Positions 1 to 5,371 of a DNA stretch of 5,371 nt are shown one piece after another (the first letter of the stretch is position 1; each line of letters begins with the position of its first letter). The stretch comes from Candidatus Melainabacteria bacterium (lineage in GTDB: Bacteria > Cyanobacteriota > Vampirovibrionia > Obscuribacterales > Obscuribacteraceae). The DNA is taken from assembly GCA_016209785.1 (NCBI GenBank), contig JACQVM010000065.1, positions 1 through 5,371 of the forward strand, given 5' to 3'. The notes below the pieces were generated by a model. It saw nothing but the letters and a program-made list of their open reading frames with translations. It was not told the DNA's origin and ran no database searches. The position numbers and the translations under genes were made by a program.

Positions 1-1644
1 AGCAAGATGCTAGAGGAGCTAGCTGGACACTACAGCCTAGATACGTGCTTTGTCGTCTTGCCAAGCCTGGATGAACCAGAAGACACAGCCCGCATCGAAT
101 ATGCTGTAGATGACGCTTATAAAGTTGTTGACAAGGATTTAGATCTCCTGATTCTCAAGATATTTCAAGAAAGGTTTTCTCCTGAAGAAGCGTTAGTCGT
201 AAGTGATGTTGCCCGGGAAACAATTGCTCAACCATTTCGCACTGCCTTACCCTCTGCTTGCCCAGTACGCTCGTTGTTTTACATACCCATTACTTATGAA
301 GAAAAGCTGTTGGGGCTTCTAGGAGGGCACAGATGCGAATCGGAAGCACTCTGGACAACAGAAAACAAGAATTTCTTGCGCGCAGTAGCTGGGCAAGTGG
401 CCATTGGAGTAGAAAATGCACGACTGTATGCTCGCGTTCAGAGGCAAGCCACCACTGATGGTTTGACAGGTCTATTTAACCATCGCACTGGACAAGAGAA
501 ACTAGCAGAACAACTGAGATTAGCCGAGCGTTATCAACGCAACATTGCTGTAATCATGATTGACGTTGATCACTTTAAGACCATCAACGATACTTTTGGG
601 CATCCGGCAGGAGACACAGTTCTCCGCTTTGTCTCACAGCAAATTCGCTCAGATTGCCGTGATGTAGATATTCCTGTGCGTTACGGAGGCGAAGAGTTTG
701 TCATTGTGCTACCAGAGGTCAATCAAGAAGGGGCAGTGGTTCTAGCCGAGCGTATCCGACGAAACTTAGCCAGACAGCCTGTTGGGCATGAGGACATTGA
801 GATAAATGTCACAGCAAGCATGGGAGTTGCTGCTTACCCAGAGGATGCGAAGAGTCAACAACAATTGTTGGATCTTGCTGACAAAGCACTTTATATGTCT
901 AAACGTCTGGGACGCAACCAGGTGCATACAGCCGGAGATCTACTATTTGCCGAGGAGAAAGCACGCTCTGAGCCCATATCTTCCACACAACCTCACCAAG
1001 TAACTCAGGTGGAAAAACCTACTGCAGTAGAAAAAGGTGAGGAAGAATTAGTGCCCGAAGTAGTGGATATGGTTAAGGCACTTGCTTCAGCGCTGTATTC
1101 CAAGTCAGACTATTACAAAGTACACCACCTAGAATCAGCACGATTTGCTGAGCTGGTAGCTAAAGTAATGGGTCTTCCACCTCAGCAAATAGAGCAATTA
1201 CGTGTTGCAAGTCTCCTGCATGACGTGGGCGTTTTGTCAATTCCAGAGGAGATTATTAATAAACCAGGACTGATTTCTGCCGAAGAGATGGAAGTAATTG
1301 CGCAACATCCTACTCTCGGGGCAGAGCTATTGAGACCTATTAAAGCGCTACGAGATATTTGTGAAATTGTAGAGAACCATCATGAATGCTGGGACGGAAC
1401 AGGCTACCCCCGTGGGTTGAAAGGTGAAGAAATTCCACTTCCAGCAAGAATTGTCTCAATTGTGGACGCATACCATGCCATGATTAGCGATCGCCCCTAT
1501 AGGGCAGCCATGACCCAAGAACAAGCAAGAAAAGCACTTAAAAATGGCTCTGGCACACAATGGGATCCTTTCTTGGTAGATATCTTTTTAGCTGTGCTAG
1601 ATAGCTTAGATAAGGAAGCAGGTCAGCAAACCTCGCACAAATGA
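1..1644 (+). CDS. GAF-GGDEF-HD-GYP cyclic-di-GMP signalling protein (5' end outside window)
   Basis: Likely cytoplasmic sensor enzyme with both diguanylate cyclase and c-di-GMP phosphodiesterase domains. Numbering runs from the ATG at 7; the frame has no stop upstream to base 1, so this ATG may be internal and the protein longer than 545 aa. Residues 1-145 look like a GAF sensor domain, ending in a helix with QVAIGVENARLY that leads into the cyclase. Residues 147-306 are GGDEF: metal/substrate residues D186, N194 and D203, the GGEEF active loop at 227-231, and an RxxD product-inhibition site (RDVD, 218-221) with the family's 5-residue spacing. Residues 310-347 are a polar, Glu-rich linker. 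Residues 348-540 are HD-GYP: H373/H374, HD at 405-406, H434, HHE at 458-460, DGTGYP at 463-468, D487. Oddities: the Lys usually following HDIG is Val409, and the usual Asp in the DxxD stretch is His490. Architecture is clear; whether both activities work is inference. The gene converges on the next one, 25 nt away. Confidence 0.93.
   Translation, partial: SKMLEELAGHYSLDTCFVVLPSLDEPEDTARIEYAVDDAYKVVDKDLDLLILKIFQERFSPEEALVVSDVARETIAQPFRTALPSACPVRSLFYIPITYEEKLLGLLGGHRCESEALWTTENKNFLRAVAGQVAIGVENARLYARVQRQATTDGLTGLFNHRTGQEKLAEQLRLAERYQRNIAVIMIDVDHFKTINDTFGHPAGDTVLRFVSQQIRSDCRDVDIPVRYGGEEFVIVLPEVNQEGAVVLAERIRRNLARQPVGHEDIEINVTASMGVAAYPEDAKSQQQLLDLADKALYMSKRLGRNQVHTAGDLLFAEEKARSEPISSTQPHQVTQVEKPTAVEKGEEELVPEVVDMVKALASALYSKSDYYKVHHLESARFAELVAKVMGLPPQQIEQLRVASLLHDVGVLSIPEEIINKPGLISAEEMEVIAQHPTLGAELLRPIKALRDICEIVENHHECWDGTGYPRGLKGEEIPLPARIVSIVDAYHAMISDRPYRAAMTQEQARKALKNGSGTQWDPFLVDIFLAVLDSLDKEAGQQTSHK
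1487..1494. repeat. HIP1 octamer (GCGATCGC)
   Basis: Exact match to the highly iterated palindrome common in many cyanobacterial genomes. Here it lies in the HD-GYP coding region, across the Ser-Asp-Arg codons of SDRPYR. Confidence 0.5.
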
Positions 1645-1669
1645 TCTTGCAAGCCACATGATATTGCCT

Positions 1670-2074
1670 CTAATTTAGACCATTTGTGCTTTTAGCGTGC
1701 CTTTCCCTCATATCTGGGAAAGGATTATTTGCTTGAAGCTCGGTTAACTGTTTCTCTCCAATCTCCTTGATAATCTTTCCTTTCTTAAGAAGTTTGTCGT
1801 TATGGCTAGCTTGCCCTTTTTTGATCATTGCATCACCTTTAGCTATAAGGACTCTGGCATGATTAAGGCTGGCCTTGTACTTCTTTTGCATGCGCTTCTC
1901 ATCATCGGTGTAATCGCCGCCAGGAGGAGAATAGGTCCCAGAAGCTCCAGAGGCGCTGTCGCTGCCTGAGCTCGTGCCAGGCAGTGAACCGCCAAAAAAA
2001 TCATTAGGACCAGCCGTTGCTGCAGAAACCGTGCTGGCAAGTATTAACGTAGTGCATAAGTATTTGAGCTGCAT
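1670..2074 (-). CDS. Small exported protein of unknown function, Gly/Ser linker plus Lys-rich helical tail
   Basis: I do not recognise a family. The 134-aa product has a classical Sec signal peptide: K4, a hydrophobic core at about 5-16, then VSA/ATA, with likely cleavage after A18 or A21. C7 is not in a lipobox, so a lipoprotein is unlikely. Residues 28-55 are a Gly/Ser/Pro-rich, probably disordered spacer. Residues 56-112 are strongly charged and likely helical, with about 15 Lys/Arg. They contain a loose internal repeat 19 residues apart: LIAKG at 76-80 and LLKKG at 95-99, each followed by another Gly seven residues on (G87, G106). The mature protein would be basic and act outside the inner membrane. 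The ATG at 2072-2074 has a strong AAGGAG 7 nt upstream, which fixes the start. It lies 18 nt after gatA, so it is likely the last gene of that transcript, although the link to GatA may only be positional. Confidence 0.8.
   Translation of the reverse strand: MQLKYLCTTLILASTVSAATAGPNDFFGGSLPGTSSGSDSASGASGTYSPPGGDYTDDEKRMQKKYKASLNHARVLIAKGDAMIKKGQASHNDKLLKKGKIIKEIGEKQLTELQANNPFPDMRERHAKSTNGLN
1700..1730 (+). terminator. Possible intrinsic terminator of the c-di-GMP gene, inside the convergent gene
   Basis: CCTTTCCC at 1700-1707 and GGGAAAGG at 1716-1723 are perfect 8-bp complements around an 8-nt loop. On the + strand the stem is followed by ATTATTTGCTT, a moderately T-rich tail. It begins about 55 nt after the TGA at 1642-1644. 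On the - strand the hairpin is followed by an A-rich stretch, so the polarity fits the rightward gene. It overlaps the codons for about residues 117-125 of the convergent small protein. The T-tract is interrupted, so efficiency is uncertain; it could also be a chance pairing in coding sequence. Confidence 0.5.
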
Positions 2075-2081
2075 TGTTACT

Positions 2082-2087
2082 CTCCTT
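2082..2087 (-). promoter_or_regulatory. Strong ribosome binding site of the small exported protein gene
   Basis: The - strand reads AAGGAG followed by a 7-nt spacer and ATG. This is the best Shine-Dalgarno match among the genes here. It sits entirely in the 18-nt gap after the gatA stop, so the small gene can be translated independently of gatA. Confidence 0.75.
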
Positions 2088-2092
2088 AAGTC

Positions 2093-3583
2093 TTAGCTAG
2101 GACACTCTATGGCGGCCGTGATGGGAGGCTTCTGTTTGTGAAATTCAGTTGCTTGTTCAAAAGCGTAAGCAGCCTTTAAAAGAAGCAAATCTTGGAGTGC
2201 AGGTGCTAAAAGTTGCAACCCAATTGGCAATCCACAACTGTCAAAACCACAAACAATAGAAATGCCAGGAATACCTGCAAGATTAGCAGGAACCGTAGCA
2301 ATGTCTGACAAATACATCTGCAGTGGCTCAGCAGTTTTTGCCCCAAACTCAAAGGCAACGGAAGGCGATGTTGGGCAAATCAACACATCAAATGCCTGGA
2401 ACGCACGATCAAAATCTTCTTTCACCAGCCGCCTGACTTGCTGGGCCTTCCTATAATATGCATCATAGTAACCAGAACTTAGTGCATATGTGCCCAGCAT
2501 GATGCGGCGTTTTACTTCCGGGCCAAATCCTTCTTTCCTGGTGGTGTAGTACAGTGAAAGAACATCTTCGCAGTTAACACTTCGATAACCATATTTGACA
2601 CCATCATAACGGGCTAAATTAGCACTTGCTTCTGCTGTAGCAATAATGTAGTACACAGGCAAAGCATGCTTAGAATAAGGCATGGAAACTTCTGCAACAT
2701 TGGCGCCAAGCTCTCGAAAAACTTCAGAGGCAGTCCGCACACAGGTGGAAACATCTGCATCAATGCCTTGCCCCATCAGTTCTTGGATCACACCAATGCG
2801 TAACCCCTTAATCACGCCAGACAATTCTCTTGTAAATTGAGGTAGTGGTTCGTTTAATGAGGTTGAATCTTTTGCATCGTGTCCAGCAATTACCTCCAGC
2901 ATGCAAGCAACATCTTCCACAGATCGTCCAATTGGTCCAAGTTGATCCAAGCTTGAAGCAAAGGCTACAAGTCCAAAACGTGACACAAGCCCATAGGTAG
3001 GTTTCATTCCAACAACACCACAAAAGCTTGCAGGCTGTCTAATCGAGCCTCCTGTGTCAGAGCCCAGGGCAGCAACAACGTCTCCAGAAGCTACTGCTGC
3101 TGCTGATCCTCCGGAGCTTCCGCCTGGTACTTTGCTTAAATCCCATGGATTGCGTGTTAGCTTAAAGGCAGAATTTTCTGTAGAAGCACCCATAGCAAAC
3201 TCATCCATATTGGTTTTGCCTAAGCAAAGCGCCCCAGCTTCAAATAGCCTTGTGGTTACTGTTGCTGCATAAGGTGCAAAAAAATTTGAGAGAATCTTGC
3301 TTGAACACGTTGTTGGATAGCCAGGAAGACAAATGTTGTCCTTGATGGCTATGGGTATTCCAGCTAGAGGCGGCAAAGAAGCTTTGTTAGCAATTAAATT
3401 GTCTATAGCTTGAGCTTGTTTGGAAGCAAGATCCACTGTAAGGGTATTAAAAGCACAAATATTGCTTTCAAGCTTTTCAATATGAGTGATGTGTGCATCA
3501 AGAATTTCTCTTGCACTTACCTTCTTGCCCACAAGGAGCTCTCTAAGCTTGCTAATAGTCTGACCAATAAGCCCCATTGTCAC
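2093..3583 (-). CDS. gatA: Aspartyl/glutamyl-tRNA amidotransferase subunit A
   Basis: Amidase subunit of GatCAB. It hydrolyses glutamine to give ammonia, which GatB uses to convert Glu-tRNA(Gln) to Gln-tRNA(Gln), and in many bacteria Asp-tRNA(Asn) to Asn-tRNA(Asn). The 496-aa product is close to the usual 480-490 aa. The amidase-signature triad is intact: Lys81 (AIKDN), Ser156 in GGSSGGS (154-160), and nucleophile Ser180 in GSDTGGS (174-180). Glutamine-pocket residues Y311, R360 and D427 align by a constant +2 offset with those I recall for S. aureus GatA. The C-terminal block with MYLSD and NLAGIPG is typical of bacterial GatA, and reads as cyanobacterial-like to me. The frame allows a GTG start at 3581-3583, overlapping the fabF TGA by 4 nt (GTGA), or an ATG two codons later at 3575-3577. 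Neither has a strong Shine-Dalgarno, so coupling to fabF translation is likely. No gatB or gatC is present here. Confidence 0.97.
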   Translation of the reverse strand: MTMGLIGQTISKLRELLVGKKVSAREILDAHITHIEKLESNICAFNTLTVDLASKQAQAIDNLIANKASLPPLAGIPIAIKDNICLPGYPTTCSSKILSNFFAPYAATVTTRLFEAGALCLGKTNMDEFAMGASTENSAFKLTRNPWDLSKVPGGSSGGSAAAVASGDVVAALGSDTGGSIRQPASFCGVVGMKPTYGLVSRFGLVAFASSLDQLGPIGRSVEDVACMLEVIAGHDAKDSTSLNEPLPQFTRELSGVIKGLRIGVIQELMGQGIDADVSTCVRTASEVFRELGANVAEVSMPYSKHALPVYYIIATAEASANLARYDGVKYGYRSVNCEDVLSLYYTTRKEGFGPEVKRRIMLGTYALSSGYYDAYYRKAQQVRRLVKEDFDRAFQAFDVLICPTSPSVAFEFGAKTAEPLQMYLSDIATVPANLAGIPGISIVCGFDSCGLPIGLQLLAPALQDLLLLKAAYAFEQATEFHKQKPPITAAIECPS

Positions 3584-4836
3584 TCACTTAATTTCTTAAA
3601 CACAAGACACGCATTGTGTCCACCAAAACCAAAGCTGTTAGACAAGACTGCCTGAACAGGAATGTTTTTGCGGGCATTATTGGCAATATAATCAAGGTCG
3701 CACTCTGGATCTGGGTTATCTAAGTTTATGGTAGGCGGGAGCGATGAACGAGCGATCGCCAATACAGAAACTGCTGCCTCAATAGCTCCTGCGGCCCCCA
3801 AGAGATGTCCTGTCATGGACTTAGTAGAGCTAATTGCCAACTTGTGGCTTAGAGCATGTTCGCCAAATATTTTCTTAATAGCCACTGTTTCGGCTCGATC
3901 GCCTAGCGTGGTTGAAGTCCCATGAGCATTTATATAGGTCACATCACTTGTCCTAAGATTGGCATCAGTCAGCGCAATCTGCATAGCCCGGGCTGCACCT
4001 TCTCCATCAGCACAAGGCTGAACAATGTCATGAGCATCACCGGTAAGTCCATACCCAGCTAGCTCAGCATAAATATAAGCTCCACGTGCTTTCGCATGCT
4101 CAAGTGACTCAAGCACAAGAATTGCTGCACCCTCACCCATGACAAAACCATCGCGATCCTTATCAAACGGACGACTTGCCTTCTCCGGTTCGTCATTGCG
4201 GGTCGATAACGTCCGGGCTGACGCAAAGCCTGCCATACAAAGTGCTGTAATGGGTGCTTCTGAGCCACCAGCCAACATAACATCTGCATCCCCACGCTGA
4301 ATCATCCTGCAAGCATCGCCTACTGAATGTGCAGACGTAGCACAAGCTGTCACTGTACATGAGTTTGGGCCCTTTGCATTATGCAAAATAGAGACCCAGC
4401 CTGCTGCCATGTTTACAATGAGCATAGGCACCGTAAATGGTGAACACTTATTGGGACCTTTCTCAAGCAGCGTACGAAACTGCTTTTCAATGGTGTCAAA
4501 CCCACCAGCAGCAGAGCCAACCACAACTCCTACTCTAGTCGGGTCTTCAGCAGCCATATTAAGTTTTGCATCAGCAACTGCAAGATTGCTTGCAGCTACT
4601 GCAAACTGGATGAAACGATCCATGCGCTTGGCATGTTTTGCATCTATGTATTTGAGCGGGTCAAAGTCAGTAATCTCAGCAGCTATCTTGCACGCTGACT
4701 GCAACTGATCCTTAATCCGTGTTATTCGTCGGACCCCAGATCGACCACCTAAGAGTCCATTCCAGAAATCATCTTTGCCAATACCGAGAGATGTGACGGT
4801 CCCAACCCCGGTGATGACTACCCGCTTATTCATCAT
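3580..4836 (-). CDS. fabF: Beta-ketoacyl-ACP synthase II (KASII)
   Basis: Elongating condensing enzyme of type II fatty-acid synthesis. It takes an acyl chain onto its active-site Cys and condenses it with malonyl-ACP in the cytosol, extending acyl-ACP by two carbons. The 418-aa product is about family length (roughly 410-415). It starts with the typical RVVITGVG strand and carries the thiolase-fold Cys-His-His set: C165 in TACATS, H305 in NAHGTST, and H344 with K339 in STKSMTGH. The C-terminal NSFGFGGHN (400-408) contains the gating Phe region of KASI/II enzymes. A Cys nucleophile and two His residues rule out a chain-length-factor or KASIII type. The start is one of two adjacent ATGs (4834-4836 or 4831-4833); no good Shine-Dalgarno precedes either. 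It lies 74 nt downstream of acpP, which supplies its substrate carrier, and overlaps gatA by 4 nt, so acpP-fabF-gatA is probably one transcription unit. Confidence 0.97.
   Translation of the reverse strand: MMNKRVVITGVGTVTSLGIGKDDFWNGLLGGRSGVRRITRIKDQLQSACKIAAEITDFDPLKYIDAKHAKRMDRFIQFAVAASNLAVADAKLNMAAEDPTRVGVVVGSAAGGFDTIEKQFRTLLEKGPNKCSPFTVPMLIVNMAAGWVSILHNAKGPNSCTVTACATSAHSVGDACRMIQRGDADVMLAGGSEAPITALCMAGFASARTLSTRNDEPEKASRPFDKDRDGFVMGEGAAILVLESLEHAKARGAYIYAELAGYGLTGDAHDIVQPCADGEGAARAMQIALTDANLRTSDVTYINAHGTSTTLGDRAETVAIKKIFGEHALSHKLAISSTKSMTGHLLGAAGAIEAAVSVLAIARSSLPPTINLDNPDPECDLDYIANNARKNIPVQAVLSNSFGFGGHNACLVFKKLSE
3752..3759. repeat. HIP1 octamer (GCGATCGC), second copy
   Basis: A second exact copy, within the 3' part of fabF. 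A one-mismatch relative, TCGATCGC, lies at 3895-3902. Chance would give about 0.1 exact copy in a window of this size. Confidence 0.5.
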
Positions 4837-4910
4837 AGAAAATTCACTGTAAGGGCTAAACCTTTAACCAGCCCCCACCTGGCATCTATAAGGATCCTTA
4901 GACAAAGGAC
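4837..4910 (-). other. acpP-fabF intergenic segment with a palindrome and weak hairpins
   Basis: This 74-nt spacer holds a perfect 12-bp palindrome, TAAGGATCCTTA, at 4889-4900, just past the acpP stop. It also has a 5-bp inverted repeat, GGGCT (4853-4857) with AGCCC (4870-4874), around a 12-nt loop, which two G-U pairs would extend on the - strand RNA. A competing 4-bp pairing joins CCAG (4868-4871) to CTGG (4879-4882). No T-run follows, so none looks like a full terminator. The segment could tune the acpP to fabF ratio by RNA processing, but this is inference. Confidence 0.35.
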
Positions 4911-5150
4911 CTAAATGTGCTGAGCAATATATTTAACAGCTTCACCCACCGTGGTGATCTTCTCAGCGTCTTCGTCAGGAATCTCCATGCCGAACTCTTC
5001 TTCGAGTGCCATGACCAGCTCGACTGTATCAAGGGAATCTGCACCCAAATCCTTGGTGAAGCTTGCTTCCATAGTCACTTCGTCAGCGTTTACATTAAGC
5101 TGAGCGACGGTAACCTTCTTTACTCGTTCGAAGGCTTCCTTTTCTTCCAT
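4911..5150 (-). CDS. acpP: Acyl carrier protein
   Basis: Small acidic carrier that holds growing acyl chains on a 4'-phosphopantetheine arm and presents them to fatty-acid synthesis enzymes, including the downstream FabF. The 79-aa product has the standard four-helix ACP layout. The prosthetic-group attachment motif [14 protein letters not shown] begins at residue 38, with Ser39 the modified residue. The acidic recognition helix II follows (E44, E50-E52), then the [13 protein letters not shown] block and the terminal helix. The ATG at 5148-5150 gives family length with no competing start. The - strand has AAGGA only 3 nt before the ATG and a G-rich AAGGGGG further up, so the ribosome site is recognisable but oddly spaced. 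It is first in the leftward block and is followed by fabF, a common arrangement. A putative promoter lies just upstream. Confidence 0.97.
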   Translation of the reverse strand: MEEKEAFERVKKVTVAQLNVNADEVTMEASFTKDLGADSLDTVELVMALEEEFGMEIPDEDAEKITTVGEAVKYIAQHI

Positions 5151-5181
5151 GTGTCCTTAATACCCCCTTATCCGAAAACGC

Positions 5182-5205
5182 AAAAAATTGCTCCGGCCAA
5201 AGCCG
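5182..5205 (-). other. Small GC hairpin followed by a T-run upstream of acpP
   Basis: On the - strand CGGC-TTTG-GCCG (5205 to 5194) forms a 4-bp stem with a 4-nt loop. GAGCAA and then six T (5187-5182) follow. This resembles a weak intrinsic terminator for any leftward transcript entering from beyond 5371. The stem is short and sits 6 nt from the T-run, so it is well below a typical terminator. It also lies between the candidate -35 and -10 elements. Confidence 0.25.
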
Positions 5206-5211
5206 TGTCAA
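5183..5211 (-). promoter_or_regulatory. Candidate acpP promoter
   Basis: The - strand has an exact TTGACA (complement of 5206-5211). Sixteen to 17 nt downstream comes a poor T-rich -10 (AATTTT or ATTTTT, about 5184-5189). Initiation would give an acpP leader of roughly 30 nt. The -35 is a perfect consensus match and is well placed before acpP. The -10 matches only 2-3 of 6 positions, so this is tentative. Confidence 0.35.
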
Positions 5212-5269
5212 GGGTCATAGGATAGCACGTCAGTTGGTCTGCAATCACATTGGGAGCAATTTATTTGCA

Positions 5270-5371
5270 ATGTTCACAAGATTACATCCACCTGCAGACA
5301 ACGAGGGTTCAGTAACGACATATAGCGAGGCAAGGACTGCGAGGAGCCGTCCGCTGCCGAGCGTGTTGACG
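5270..5371 (+). CDS. Possible start of a divergent gene running off the right edge
   Basis: An ATG at 5270-5272 opens 34 codons without a stop to the window end (begins MFTRLHPPADNEG). A GGGAG lies 13 nt upstream, further than normal for a ribosome site. The translated piece resembles nothing I know. A competing stop-free frame runs on the - strand from 5370 to a TGA at 5245-5247 (41 codons), which could be the C-terminus of an upstream leftward gene. The local sequence cannot separate these options, and the edge may be non-coding. Confidence 0.15.
   Translation, partial: MFTRLHPPADNEGSVTTYSEARTARSRPLPSVLT

Larger units (their letters stand above)
5180..5268. repeat. Imperfect inverted repeat upstream of acpP
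   Basis: GCAAAAAATTGCTCC at 5180-5194 is nearly the reverse complement of GGAGCAATTTATTTGC at 5253-5268. Nine bases match exactly at the inner ends (AATTGCTCC with GGAGCAATT) and TTTGC/GCAAA match at the outer ends, with a 1-nt indel and a 58-nt spacer. It flanks the candidate promoter and could be a pair of operator half-sites, or chance in an AT-rich leader. Confidence 0.35.

Noticed and set aside
1646..1653. CTTGCAAG palindrome in the convergent gap as a terminator
   Set aside because: It is only 8 bp with no loop and no T-run on either strand, so the 1700-1723 hairpin is the better candidate.
1843..2040. 65-codon - strand frame inside the small exported protein gene
   Set aside because: It overlaps in another frame a gene that has a clear signal peptide and strong ribosome site; the alternative lacks both.
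3054..3272. 72-codon + strand frame opposite gatA, Ala/Pro/Glu-rich
   Set aside because: Its composition comes from the complement of the Gly/Ser-rich amidase signature; no independent evidence of coding.
3410..3655. 81-codon + strand frame across the gatA/fabF junction
   Set aside because: Antisense to two certain genes, with no ribosome site or family resemblance.
4409..4708. 99-codon + strand frame antisense to fabF
   Set aside because: It lies wholly opposite well-conserved fabF coding sequence, shows no domain or ribosome site, and is a typical shadow frame.
4917..5225. 102-codon + strand frame antisense to acpP
   Set aside because: It mirrors the acpP codons (complement of acidic helices) and extends through the leader; no recognisable protein features.
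1..5371. CRISPR array, tRNA/rRNA, insertion sequence or toxin-antitoxin pair
   Set aside because: I saw no regularly spaced repeats, transposase motifs, terminal inverted repeats with duplications, or tRNA-like cloverleaf.

Overview
The window is ordinary bacterial chromosome, about 45-50% GC by eye and densely coded. It has one rightward gene at the left and a leftward block of four genes filling the rest. The proteins point to a Gram-negative-type bacterium, probably in or near the Cyanobacteriota. The GatA and ACP sequences read like cyanobacterial-type homologues from memory, and two exact copies of the octamer GCGATCGC (the HIP1 sequence over-represented in many cyanobacteria) occur within 5.4 kb. 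A non-photosynthetic relative such as a Melainabacteria/Vampirovibrionia lineage is possible. This placement is inference, not a database result.

Left part (1-1644, + strand): the 3' part of a gene for a cyclic-di-GMP signalling protein with the order GAF, GGDEF (GGEEF active site plus an RxxD inhibitory site) and HD-GYP. It could both make and break down c-di-GMP. The reading frame is open to the left edge, so the true start is probably outside the window. A perfect 8-bp hairpin followed by a T-rich stretch lies about 55 nt past its stop, inside the 3' end of the convergent gene, and may be its terminator.

Middle and right (5150 down to 1670, - strand): acpP, fabF, gatA, then a small exported protein of unknown function. 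acpP and fabF supply the carrier and the condensing enzyme of type II fatty-acid synthesis. gatA encodes the amidase subunit of the tRNA-dependent amidotransferase GatCAB; gatB and gatC are not in the window. fabF and gatA overlap by 4 nt (GTGA) and gatA is 18 nt from the small gene, so these three look co-transcribed. acpP is separated from fabF by 74 nt containing a 12-bp palindrome and a weak hairpin, which may let acpP be expressed more than the rest.

Right edge (5151-5371): probably the acpP promoter/leader region. It shows a TTGACA-like -35 on the - strand, a small GC hairpin, a T-run and an imperfect inverted repeat. Short frames run off the right edge on both strands, and none is recognisable. 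I see no mobile element, CRISPR array, tRNA or rRNA, and no clear sign of a new defence or accessory system.
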